Assembly (NCBI GenBank): GCA_043803085.1
Contig: JAZDKM010000247.1
Location: 19,091 to 83,090 of the forward strand
From: JAAEQG01 sp043803085
GTDB taxonomy: Bacteria; Planctomycetota; Phycisphaerae; UBA1845
Direction: 5' to 3'
DNA: 64,000 nucleotides
Numbering within the stretch: position 1 is the first letter of the stretch; each line of letters opens with the position of its first letter. This document shows, in pieces, positions 1 through 7,777 of the stretch. The notes beneath the pieces are model-generated. The model searched no databases and had not been told where the DNA came from. It saw only the letters and a program-made list of their open reading frames with translations. The position numbers and the translations under genes were made by a program.

Positions 1-213
1 CCCGTGCCAGCCGTCCGCGGCATCGCTGGCCTCCGCGGCGGTCGAGCTCACGAAGAACACGTTCGCATTGGACTTGAGGATCTCGGGCACCGCCGACAGG
101 TCGTAGGGCCCGGTGAAGCGGTACTGGTTCAAGAGGTTGTGGGCCGTCTCCCCCAGCGCGGGCGGGAGCCGGAGCAGGGCGAGCAGGCAGGCGAATAGGA
201 ACACACGTTTCAT
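1..213 (-). CDS. exported tail-position protein, 5' part only
   Basis: The first 71 codons are visible and the gene runs off the window edge. It starts MKRVFLFACLLALLRLPPAL, a Sec signal peptide with a cleavage site near GLGE or ALGE, after a ribosome binding site GGAGATC 8 nt before the ATG. It is the gene directly downstream of the major capsid gene, the position held in element R by a row of signal-peptide proteins, so it is probably their counterpart. Function unknown. Confidence 0.7.
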   Translation of the reverse strand, partial: MKRVFLFACLLALLRLPPALGETAHNLLNQYRFTGPYDLSAVPEILKSNANVFFVSSTAAEASDAADGWHG

Positions 214-345
214 GGTCGGATCTCCAATTTTCGATGGTTGCCCGTCGACGGGAAAATCAAACATCTTTCACCCATCAGACTTTCTTTACAAAGCCGGGAG
301 CGCCGGCCAGGCCGGACGCCCCCGGTCGAGCTTCCAAAGCGTCAC

Positions 346-1986
346 TCACACGAGCAGCGCGATGCCGGTCGTCTCCGTGATCCCGGAGACCTTGATCCCC
401 TGCGGGTAGATGGGCACCAGCAGGGCGAACCGGATCCAGGGCGTGCCCGTGATCAGGTTGGGCGTCCCGTTCGAGTTCGGGTGCTCCGGCACCTCGATGC
501 CCGGATAGCCGAGCAGCGGGCCGAGGAACTGGATGCCCTCGGCGAACCCGTTTTTCTGGCTCCCGACGATCATCGGGGTGTACATCTTGAGGTTCTCCGG
601 CGAGATCGCCTGTCCGTACAACGTCTTCGCCAGGCAGTAGGGACTGGTCCACCACTGGTAGGTCCCCTCCGGCGTGACGTAATTCGAGAGCGTCCAGCCG
701 CCCTTGACCTCGAAGGGCAGGTTCGTGCGGTTCCAGGTACTGGTCGCCGTCGAGGACCGCATCTCCGCCTTCATCGCGCCGATCACCCCGCCCGTCGTGA
801 TCAGGGCGTTGATCTTGACGCGGGGCGAGCGCTCCGCCGCCAGCCGGAGCAGCTCATCGAGCGTGTCCTCGGTCAGCGGCCCGGCCAGGTTGTTGATTAT
901 GAGCGATTTGAACTGGGGGAACTCCGCCAGGTCGAGGCCCTCGGATCCCGCCGCCCCGCCCAGGATCACGCCGCTGTCCGCCATCCAGTCGTTCAGGCCG
1001 TTGGTCAGCCAGGGCCGCGTCGCGGCGATATACGTGCTGGCCGCCCGGGGGCAGATCCAGTCATAGTTGGCCACGCCGTTGGTCCCCTGCCAGCCGGTGA
1101 TGTCGTCGAAGGCCGTGATCGCCTCGGTCGTACCCGTCCCGCGGGCCACGCCGTTCACGCTGATCGTGTTCGTCAGCCGGTCCACCTTTGCGACCGTCAG
1201 CTGGACGTGCAGGCCGGCCGCGGTGTAATTGCGGACGTCCGTGCCGTCCGTCGCGACCCCGTCCTGGAGGGTGCCCGCGACGGTCGCCGAGCCGCCGGAG
1301 TTGGCGACGATATCGAGCTCCATGCCCTCGATGAAGTTGTTGATCGCCCCGTACTTCTCATCGATCACGATGTCCACGAAGTTGGCGTTCGTGGTCCCGG
1401 CCGCGATATAGTGCGTCGCCTTGGCGAACGAGGTGATCCGGGACAGGACGGTCACCTTGTAGCTGCTGGCCCCGGTCGCCCGGTGGGCGAAGTAGGAGAT
1501 CGCATCCTGCCGGCGGGTCATCTCGGCGCAACCCTGCATGTCCTCGTAGAGGACCTTGAACTGCATGGCGCTGAGGTTCTCGGCGAGCTTCCACTGGAGG
1601 GGAATGCCCATATTGCCGATGTTCGCGTGGATCTGCAGCTCCCGCGTGAACCAGCCGACGTGCGGCGCTTCCGCCGCCGAGGGGATGGGCGAGAGCAGGC
1701 CGTCGGCGTTCGAGGCGTCGGTGAACCGGCCCTGCGTGCCGATGTCCACGACGGCCGCGCCCAGCGGACTGGTCGGCCGCGTCATGCCGGCGATCCCCTG
1801 CCGCCAGCCGTGTTTGACCTTGAAGAGCCGGCCGATGTCGCGCTGGTTGCCGTCGGTCATCGTGATGCCGCTCTTGGTGCGCTGGGCGTACTTGAGGATC
1901 GGCATCTGCTCCTCCTCCGCCTGCATCAGCGCCTGGGGAAAAGGTTCCTTGATGAGGGTGTTCAAAGTGGAAGTCAAATCTGCCAT
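346..1986 (-). CDS. major capsid protein of element L (probable)
   Basis: 546 residues, starting MADLTSTLNTLIKEPFPQ after AAGGGA; 14 further upstream codons stay open but lack a ribosome binding site. The order portal, scaffold-like gene, this gene, exported tail-position gene is the usual packaging-to-head order, and length and composition (mixed alpha/beta, few Cys, no signal peptide) suit a capsid protein. It is not visibly related to the element R capsid protein. The assignment rests mainly on synteny; I do not recognise the exact family. Confidence 0.7.
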   Translation of the reverse strand: MADLTSTLNTLIKEPFPQALMQAEEEQMPILKYAQRTKSGITMTDGNQRDIGRLFKVKHGWRQGIAGMTRPTSPLGAAVVDIGTQGRFTDASNADGLLSPIPSAAEAPHVGWFTRELQIHANIGNMGIPLQWKLAENLSAMQFKVLYEDMQGCAEMTRRQDAISYFAHRATGASSYKVTVLSRITSFAKATHYIAAGTTNANFVDIVIDEKYGAINNFIEGMELDIVANSGGSATVAGTLQDGVATDGTDVRNYTAAGLHVQLTVAKVDRLTNTISVNGVARGTGTTEAITAFDDITGWQGTNGVANYDWICPRAASTYIAATRPWLTNGLNDWMADSGVILGGAAGSEGLDLAEFPQFKSLIINNLAGPLTEDTLDELLRLAAERSPRVKINALITTGGVIGAMKAEMRSSTATSTWNRTNLPFEVKGGWTLSNYVTPEGTYQWWTSPYCLAKTLYGQAISPENLKMYTPMIVGSQKNGFAEGIQFLGPLLGYPGIEVPEHPNSNGTPNLITGTPWIRFALLVPIYPQGIKVSGITETTGIALLV

Positions 1987-2070
1987 GGCAGTATCCCTTC
2001 GTTGTCGTGGTTCTCTGTGCTCGACCACAAACGTCAGGACACCGTCGGTGCGCCCGGCAAGTGCTGGTCC

Positions 2071-3060
2071 TTAGCCCGTTGCCGCCATCTGCTCGCGGGC
2101 CAGCTTCTGGGCCGCCCGCTTGGCCATCTCTTCCGGCCAGGTGGCGTCGAACTTGGGGATTGCAGTCAAATCTTCGTCGGATAGAACCTTCAGCGGCGCA
2201 TCATCAGGCGACCTCCCGCCCAGCAAAATGGGTTGGGGAAGAGCCTTGTCCAGGATGGTCTGCGGATTCATGGTTTCCACGAACCGCGCGGCGATAGCGG
2301 GGATTTCCCCCAGGATATCGCCGCCCTCTCCGGAACCGCGCAGCTCTACGATTCGTCCACGTGCCTGCTGATCTACAGTGCCTATCGCAATCTTGTCATA
2401 CGCCGCCATGATCGCTTTCTTGTTGGCGTCGCTGCCAAGCTTGGCTTCTACGGCCTTGCGTTTCGGATCGTTGGCAAGGGCCTTCGTGATATTTTCCTTG
2501 AGGATTTTTTCGCCCTCCGCGTCGAGCAGCTCGCCCACGAAGGCCCTGTGATGCTTCGTGGGCAGCAAGAGCTCCCGGACTTCGGGGTCCAGCTCCACCA
2601 GCTTGACTTGCCGCGGCTGGTCGGTCGCCGCGGCCCGCGGGGCGGGCTTTTTGTCCTTGCCGTTTTTCCCGTCGTCGGCGGCGGCCAGGAGGGCCTCGGG
2701 GTCCGAGACCAGTCGGCTCGCCACGAGCATGATGTCGGCGGGGTCGGCGTCCTCGCCGTTGTCCTGGGCGGCCTTGATCCGGTCCGCCGCGTCCACGACC
2801 TTCAGGGCATCCTTCGCCTTTTTGACCGCCTCGTCCGCCCCGCCCGCCTTCGCCTTGCCCTGGACGGCGTCCCAAACGCTGAATTCCTGCTCCCGGCCGG
2901 CGATCTGGTGCTTGACCTTCAGTTGCTCCATCGCCGTGCGGGAAAGCGGCTCTTTCGTATCGAAGGCAATCGTCCCCGTGGCCGCCTCGACGTGCTCGAG
3001 GTTGGCCTTGAGGTACTCTTTCTGCTCGTCCGTCAAGGGTTTGGTGAAGTCGATGTCCAT
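2071..3060 (-). CDS. scaffolding protein (probable)
   Basis: 329 residues, highly charged, Lys/Ala/Glu-rich and predicted mostly helical, with an Ala/Lys segment near residues 70-160. Start MDIDFTKPL follows GGGAG. It lies between portal and major capsid genes, where tailed phages encode the protein that guides procapsid assembly. The C-terminus (about residues 285-329) is basic and helical, as capsid-binding tails of scaffolds often are. No protease motif seen. Family inferred from position and composition. Confidence 0.6.
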   Translation of the reverse strand: MDIDFTKPLTDEQKEYLKANLEHVEAATGTIAFDTKEPLSRTAMEQLKVKHQIAGREQEFSVWDAVQGKAKAGGADEAVKKAKDALKVVDAADRIKAAQDNGEDADPADIMLVASRLVSDPEALLAAADDGKNGKDKKPAPRAAATDQPRQVKLVELDPEVRELLLPTKHHRAFVGELLDAEGEKILKENITKALANDPKRKAVEAKLGSDANKKAIMAAYDKIAIGTVDQQARGRIVELRGSGEGGDILGEIPAIAARFVETMNPQTILDKALPQPILLGGRSPDDAPLKVLSDEDLTAIPKFDATWPEEMAKRAAQKLAREQMAATG

Positions 3061-3191
3061 TCAACTCCCTTATCAAAGCCCGACCAATCAGGATTGGCAA
3101 TTACTTAGTAGCCAATCCTATTTCGGTGCAATTCCTACCTACAGCCCCCCCCGGTTGTCAAGAAAAAAAATACGGACCGTCAAAATTTTGG

Positions 3192-3220
3192 TTGACGGGA
3201 TGGGCGACACAGTGTTAAGC
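3192..3220 (+). promoter_or_regulatory. sigma70-like promoter for the 3373-3975 gene pair
   Basis: TTGACG, a 17-bp spacer and TTAAGC (or 18 bp and TAAGCT) face the plus-strand genes. The -35 is good and the -10 weak. It lies in the 312-bp gap between the divergent scaffold gene and the plus-strand pair. Confidence 0.4.
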
Positions 3221-3272
3221 TGGGTACTATGGTTTCAGCCACGTCCCACAAACCGTCAGTGCCAAGCAGGGC

Positions 3273-3348
3273 CCGCGTACCTTCCGTGGCTGGAACCGCG
3301 CGGGCCTTGTTCCTGCGCGCCCCCGATCCGTCCGGGGCGCGCAGTTTT
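3273..3348 (+). terminator. two leader hairpins; the second is a terminator/attenuator
   Basis: A first stem pairs GGCCCGCG with CGCGGGCC. The second has an uninterrupted 11-bp stem (3313-3323 with 3334-3344), a 10-nt loop and TTTT. It ends 24 nt before the GTG start at 3373, between the likely promoter and the gene, so read-through would be needed for expression. One of several such leaders in the window. Confidence 0.6.
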
Positions 3349-3372
3349 CCATTCCGGAAGGGAGGATGATCC

Positions 3373-3609
3373 GTGGAAGCATTTTCCATCAGTTGCAGCG
3401 GCGACGCGGAGAGCGTGAGCCAGGCCTTGGTCGAGCTCGCGGACCGGATGTTTGCAGCCGACAAGCGAACCGGCCGGTTCGCGCATATCCCCTATGCGGA
3501 CTCCGAAGAGTTCGAGCGGGGCTATAGCATCGGGGTGGCGGCCGTGCTCACGAAGATGGTGCACGGCCAATTGTCGTTCTCGGTGGGAGATAAGAGCGGG
3601 AAAAGATAG
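3373..3609 (+). CDS. hypothetical protein, 78 aa, in plus-strand pair
   Basis: GTG start after a strong GGGAGGA; sequence begins MEAFSISCSGDAES. Ends immediately before the next gene, so the two form a small operon opposed to the head genes on either side. No domain recognised; small, acidic and soluble. The island may be a later insertion between scaffold and portal. Confidence 0.6.
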   Translation: MEAFSISCSGDAESVSQALVELADRMFAADKRTGRFAHIPYADSEEFERGYSIGVAAVLTKMVHGQLSFSVGDKSGKR

Positions 3610-3975
3610 ATGCCACAGAAAAAGACCATCAAGGTATCGCCTAAAGCCTACGCATTGTTCCAGGCCGAGTTTGAACGCTGGCAAGCGGTCTTCGGTCTGT
3701 CCCACTACCGAGTGATCTTTCGCTTCGAGCCCCTGGGAAAGTCCTATACGATGGTCGGCACGAGTGAGATGGATAAATACGCCATCGTCACTCTGACCAG
3801 CGAGCTCAAGCCGGAAGAGGTAGAAGGCTTCGACCCCGTCCGGAGCGCCAAGCACGAGGGAATCCACCTGCTCTTGCGTCGGTTCGCCTGGCTCGCCTCT
3901 TGCCGCTATCTGATGGCGGAAGACCTCGAAGAGGAGGAGCACGCGATCGTGCGCCGTCTGGAGGCCGTCCTCTGA
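3610..3975 (+). CDS. HExxH metallopeptidase-like protein
   Basis: 121 residues. The centre carries KHEGIHLLL, an HExxH zinc-binding signature, followed about 25 residues later by acidic residues (EDLEEEEHAI) that could supply a third ligand. Small phage-encoded proteins with this pattern resemble SprT/minigluzincin-type metallopeptidases. Translated directly after the 78-aa gene. Substrate unknown; a role in head maturation is possible from location but unproven. Confidence 0.55.
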   Translation: MPQKKTIKVSPKAYALFQAEFERWQAVFGLSHYRVIFRFEPLGKSYTMVGTSEMDKYAIVTLTSELKPEEVEGFDPVRSAKHEGIHLLLRRFAWLASCRYLMAEDLEEEEHAIVRRLEAVL

Positions 3976-3977
3976 CA

Positions 3978-4011
3978 AATCATCAATCATCCCTCATCAA
4001 TCATCCCTGTA
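3978..4011. repeat. short AT-rich repeat (TCATCAATCAT type)
   Basis: ATCATCAATCATCCCTC occurs twice in tandem. Copies or variants occur near 6052, 11735, 12697, 28304, 29109, 29344 and 29436, always between or at the ends of element L genes. I found none in element R. Confidence 0.7.
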
Positions 4012-6019
4012 ATGCCCCCGGCAGGGGCATCATCAGCGTCTGCTCCGCCGCCTCTTCGAGCGGCGGCATCCCCTCCGGCGCCCGGCCCATCCCGTCCGTC
4101 TTGTGGCGGTCGATATGGTCGAGGATTCGCTGCCGGACGACCGGGGCGGCCATCGAGAACTTGACCGTCGCCACGAGCTCCATGTGCACCAGGATATGGA
4201 CCGGGTGCAGGTCGCCTTCGGCGGAGAACAGGACGCCCACCTGGTCCTCCGGGCCTTCCGGGACGCTCTGGCCATCGTGATAGAGCAGGATGTTCTCCAG
4301 GCGGGCCTTTTTGTAGCTCTCCCATTCCTGCTCATTCGAGACGGGCAGATCAAGGTTCATGATCCGGGCCTTGATCCGATACTGCATCGGCGTGATCAGG
4401 CCCGCCCTGAGGTGGTCTTTCAGTTCCAGGATCTGCTGGCTCTTGGAGATCGGCATCATGCTCTGGACCGTCACGTCCACCTCGTCCGGGTGGGCGATCG
4501 GGTTGTCGGCGAGCGCGATCGTGCCCTGCTTGGGGTCATAGACGATCCCGGCCAGCGAATCGTCCAGCATGGTTACGGCGACGACGTCCTGATCGCTCCA
4601 GGTCGTCAGGTCCTTGGAGAGGGCGGCGCGGTAGATATCGCTGAAGCCCTCGGCGATGGCCGCGGCGTCGGGCGACAAGGGCACGTTCGAGGTCTCGATC
4701 AGGGTCCCCAGTCCGGCGGCGGAGTCCATCCGGCCCGGGGCGTCCCCGCGCATCATGGCCTGCGGCTGGTTCGCCAGCCGGTCCGAGAGCTCCGTCCCGA
4801 TCTTGACCATCTGGACGGGAAAGCCGCCGGAGTTGAACGGCTGGAGCTGGATCACGTTCTGGTTGGCCGGCGTGAGCTGGTCCCATTCATAGGGCTGGAA
4901 CTTGCGGCCGTCCTTGGCGGTCACGAGGGCGTTGCGGGTGAGGCCGAAGTTGGTCGGGACCAGCGTGGTCCCGTAGAGGTCGAGCTCCCGGACGTTCTGG
5001 AACGACCGGCCGATCGCCCCTTCCAGCTCGGAGTTCAACGGGATCTGCAATTCCATCCAGGACCGGCCGTAGAAGCCGCCCACGTCGATACTGTGGATCG
5101 TTGTGACCGGCCGGCAGCGGCGGGCCAGGGTGAAGCCCTCGCGGAAATAGAGCTTGTCGCCCACGAAGACGATTTGCTCGGTCAGATAGTCCTTTTCGTC
5201 CCAGAGGAAGCAGTTGCCCAGCCACAGGACGTCCATCTGGTCCGTCTTGCCGGCGTCGGAGCCGTTGGCCCTCTGCCGGCCGGTCCCCGGGAAGTCGCCG
5301 TCCTCGAGGAAGGCGTCGATGGAGTGGCCCACGAGCGCGACCTCCGCGATATCGCCCGGCAGGTCGCCGCGGGCGACTGTCGTCCGCTGGGCCTCGCCCA
5401 GCGCCCCGCGCTTCGGGGCCGCCCCGCGGAACATCCGCTTGACCTCCTCGACCGGGACGCGGCGCCGGATGAGCAGGCCGTGGATCTGCGACGGGGTCGC
5501 CACCTGGGTGGGGATCGGGGTGAGCTGCCAGGGCAGGGTCACGCGGAAGTCCTGCTGCTGGCTGTCGTCTGGATTCTCCCAGAGCGATAGGCCCACCGTC
5601 CCGTAGCACAAAAAGGGCGGCAGCAGGGCCCGCTGCGCCTTTTTGACGCGGGAGGGCGGGAAGGAATGCCCCAGGACCGCCTGGTCGATGGCCGCCGCCC
5701 GCTGGCCGTCCAGGGATTCGTTGCGGCGGACGACGCGGGGCGACAGGTCCATCCCGAGCAGCCGGCCGAGCTGGGTCTGGTACTTGGCCAGCAGCTCCTC
5801 GTAGACGAATTTCAGCCGCCCGGCCTTGTCGGTATAGGTCGCGGAGACCGTGCCGCGCGCGAAGTTCAGCGTGAGCTGGCGGATCCCCTGGATATAGGCG
5901 TAGGTCCGGCTCCAGTGGGTCTTCCGGTACAGCCGGGCCTCCCGGCCCCGCGCCACGAGCTGCTTGTACGTGGTCTCGGCGTCCTTCGTCTCGGCCGGAA
6001 AGATCGATTCTGCTGCCAT
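4001..6019 (-). CDS. portal protein of element L
   Basis: 672 residues, start MAAESIFPAET after GAGAGG. N-terminal helical region, a large central beta-rich region (WDEKDYLTEQIVFVGDKLYF, then a GFYGRSWMELQIPLNSELEG segment typical of portal wing/stem regions) and a helical C-terminus (EDQVGVLFSAEGDLHPVHIL). It sits between large terminase and scaffold genes, and its length matches podovirus/siphovirus portals. It would form the dodecameric DNA channel at the capsid vertex. Not similar by eye to the element R portal. Confidence 0.75.
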   Translation of the reverse strand: MAAESIFPAETKDAETTYKQLVARGREARLYRKTHWSRTYAYIQGIRQLTLNFARGTVSATYTDKAGRLKFVYEELLAKYQTQLGRLLGMDLSPRVVRRNESLDGQRAAAIDQAVLGHSFPPSRVKKAQRALLPPFLCYGTVGLSLWENPDDSQQQDFRVTLPWQLTPIPTQVATPSQIHGLLIRRRVPVEEVKRMFRGAAPKRGALGEAQRTTVARGDLPGDIAEVALVGHSIDAFLEDGDFPGTGRQRANGSDAGKTDQMDVLWLGNCFLWDEKDYLTEQIVFVGDKLYFREGFTLARRCRPVTTIHSIDVGGFYGRSWMELQIPLNSELEGAIGRSFQNVRELDLYGTTLVPTNFGLTRNALVTAKDGRKFQPYEWDQLTPANQNVIQLQPFNSGGFPVQMVKIGTELSDRLANQPQAMMRGDAPGRMDSAAGLGTLIETSNVPLSPDAAAIAEGFSDIYRAALSKDLTTWSDQDVVAVTMLDDSLAGIVYDPKQGTIALADNPIAHPDEVDVTVQSMMPISKSQQILELKDHLRAGLITPMQYRIKARIMNLDLPVSNEQEWESYKKARLENILLYHDGQSVPEGPEDQVGVLFSAEGDLHPVHILVHMELVATVKFSMAAPVVRQRILDHIDRHKTDGMGRAPEGMPPLEEAAEQTLMMPLPGALQG

Positions 6020-6072
6020 CGGCGGCCTCTCATTTCCGAAGCTCGACCGCCTTTGGATTTACGATTTATGAA

Positions 6073-6315
6073 TTATGAATTTCCATTTTGTCCATGATCC
6101 GGGTCTCGGCCCTGTTCGCCGTTGATCGCCGCGAGCATCTCATCGAGATGCTTGTTCACGATTGCCTTGGCCTTCTCCGTGAAACGGGCGCATTTTCGCG
6201 CGTCTCGCCAGTCGGCGCCCTCTTCACGAATCAAATGCGCCAACAGGCCGGACCGGCCCCCTTTCATCAGGATGCCCACAAAACCCTGCATGTTTTCCAG
6301 TCTGTACCTGACCAT
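6073..6315 (-). CDS. hypothetical protein, 80 aa
   Basis: Starts MVRYRLENMQGFVGILMKGG; mostly helical and basic with an Asp/Asn-rich tail. Lies just upstream of the portal gene. An AT-rich repeat (about 6050-6083) lies at its 3' end and supplies part of the gap before the portal. No family recognised. Confidence 0.5.
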   Translation of the reverse strand: MVRYRLENMQGFVGILMKGGRSGLLAHLIREEGADWRDARKCARFTEKAKAIVNKHLDEMLAAINGEQGRDPDHGQNGNS

Positions 6316-6343
6316 CGGTTTTCCCGTTTGGGCACGGTGCGTT

Positions 6344-6724
6344 TCATGTTTCCTCCGGCCTCGGCAGGTCGACGTCCTCGTCCACGCCGATCTCGACGGC
6401 GGCGTTCCCCGGGTGCGCCTGGAGGTCCGCGCGGGCCGGCTCCGGGGTCCAGACGACCGGGACCTCCGTGCGGGCCCCGTGGGCGTTCGAGTGGGCCAGG
6501 ATCTGCGCGGCGATGGCCTGGTTGCCCGTCTCCGCGAGCGTGCGGTGGGCCAGGAGCTCCGAGACGATGACGCTCTGGTCCCGCTGGGCCTTCTCGAGGC
6601 CCGCCAGGAGCCGGGAAGAGAAGCGGTAAACGAGCCAGGCCGCCAAGCCGGCCAAACACCAGTACATCACCGTGATCAACAATAGGACCAGCGACATCTT
6701 CCAATACGTTTGACTGTCCATCAT
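6344..6724 (-). CDS. single-pass membrane protein
   Basis: About 126 residues from ATGATG (6724 or 6721) after GAAGAAGGGA. A transmembrane helix at residues 10-32 (SLVLLLITVMYWCLAGLAA) is followed by a helical and then acidic cytoplasmic or periplasmic tail. Start overlaps the stop of the upstream gene. In a lysis or packaging neighbourhood this could be a spanin- or holin-like accessory, but no specific family is visible. Confidence 0.55.
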   Translation of the reverse strand: MMDSQTYWKMSLVLLLITVMYWCLAGLAAWLVYRFSSRLLAGLEKAQRDQSVIVSELLAHRTLAETGNQAIAAQILAHSNAHGARTEVPVVWTPEPARADLQAHPGNAAVEIGVDEDVDLPRPEET

Positions 6725-7038
6725 GTCCCTTCTTCGTCGTAATCGGATTTCGGCCAGGGCGGAAAATGCAGATCGAAGCTCCGGTGGCGGACGAGACGCC
6801 GGCGGTAGCGAGCCAACCAGTCCGTTTCGCCAAGCTCCGTATGCATACGTTCGAGTTTCAGAGTCAGGCCCAGAATGGTCAGGCCGACAGCTACGCCGCA
6901 GCACTGGCTATAATACCATAGTTTGTTCTGACGCCAGTCGAATCCCCAGTAGGGACCGTAACTGACCAATACGAGAAGCAGCCGTTTGTGCCTCCCGGTC
7001 CCCGTGAGCGGGATCGATATTGCCCGGTACAGCCCCAT
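6721..7038 (-). CDS. membrane protein, 105 aa
   Basis: One or two hydrophobic segments (LLLVLVSYGPYWGF and CCGVAVGLTILGLTLKL) followed by a very basic stretch (ARYRRRLVRHR). Preceded by GGAGGAG; its start overlaps the stop of the upstream 64-aa gene (TGATG), indicating translational coupling. Function unknown. Confidence 0.5.
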   Translation of the reverse strand: MGLYRAISIPLTGTGRHKRLLLVLVSYGPYWGFDWRQNKLWYYSQCCGVAVGLTILGLTLKLERMHTELGETDWLARYRRRLVRHRSFDLHFPPWPKSDYDEEGT

Positions 7039-7232
7039 CAGGCAATCTCCTCCGGGGATAGCGGGCGTGTGAGGCAGCGGCGGCTCGTCCCCAATCTGCG
7101 ATACTCCAACTTGCCTTCCGGCGTTATCCCGGTGAGAATACCTACCTCGTAATGATGGATGACCTTATATCCAATCCCCGGGGCCGGAACTTCGGCATTC
7201 TGCTCAGGCGGTAGTGTCGGTGCCTTTTCCAT
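7038..7232 (-). CDS. hypothetical protein, 64 aa
   Basis: Start MEKAPTLPPEQNAEV after AAGGAGTGACAGGA, a leader nearly identical to that of the next gene upstream (7281-7511), which suggests duplicated translation signals. No recognised domain. Confidence 0.5.
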   Translation of the reverse strand: MEKAPTLPPEQNAEVPAPGIGYKVIHHYEVGILTGITPEGKLEYRRLGTSRRCLTRPLSPEEIA

Positions 7233-7280
7233 TCCTGTCACTCCTTCACGCGAACACGACGCTGATTCCAATCCAGATAT

Positions 7281-7511
7281 TCATTTTCCATCACTGCGGG
7301 AATCTATTGGCGTAGATAAGAGATATTCCTTGATGGCTTCAAGTTCATCAATGGTCAGGGTTTTGACAACGGCGGTACCTTCTTCCATGCTGTCATGTGC
7401 CTTGCGAAGGGCAGCCGCCAAATCGGGGTCAGTTCTAATGTCGAGGGGCGGCTCTCCCCTTTGCTGTCTGCCCTCGGTCGTAAGGATCACAACGTGGGCC
7501 CCAATTTCCAT
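7281..7511 (-). CDS. hypothetical protein, 76 aa
   Basis: Starts MEIGAHVVILTTEG with AAGGAGTGACAGGA before the ATG. Mixed composition, C-terminal helix IDELEAIKEYLLS. Shares its first four residues and leader with the adjacent 7517-7768 gene, hinting that these small genes arose by local duplication of 5' ends. Confidence 0.5.
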   Translation of the reverse strand: MEIGAHVVILTTEGRQQRGEPPLDIRTDPDLAAALRKAHDSMEEGTAVVKTLTIDELEAIKEYLLSTPIDSRSDGK

Positions 7512-7516
7512 TCCTG

Positions 7517-7768
7517 TCACTCCTTCGGGTCTTCGATCACAATGCTTTTCCAGGTAATCGGCTCATCCAGATTGATTGGCTCTTTAGGACGCCGCGGCCA
7601 GCGCATCCAAACACGTAAAGCGGCCGAAACGCTGCCGTATCCCTTTTGACGCAAAAGCAAATAATCAATGCGCCACCCGACTTCGTGGATTTTGTATCGC
7701 ACGAAAAAGACCAACTTCAGAGCGATCAAGAGAATCACGAGCCAGGCGATATACGGTCCAATTTCCAT
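7517..7768 (-). CDS. single-pass membrane protein, 83 aa
   Basis: MEIGPYIAWLVILLIALKLV forms an N-terminal membrane helix; the rest is basic and soluble. AAGGAGTGAA precedes the ATG. It lies directly downstream of the large terminase gene, between it and the portal. Function unknown. Confidence 0.55.
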   Translation of the reverse strand: MEIGPYIAWLVILLIALKLVFFVRYKIHEVGWRIDYLLLRQKGYGSVSAALRVWMRWPRRPKEPINLDEPITWKSIVIEDPKE

Positions 7769-7777
7769 TTCACTCCT

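Noticed and set aside
238..2184. 648-codon open frame antisense to the capsid gene
   Set aside because: Shadow of a GC-rich gene: Arg/Gly/Pro/Asp-rich composition, no ribosome binding site, and the minus strand has a coherent protein with start signal and synteny.
4103..5590. 495-codon plus-strand frame over the portal gene
   Set aside because: Mirror frame of the portal; low-complexity composition and no start context.
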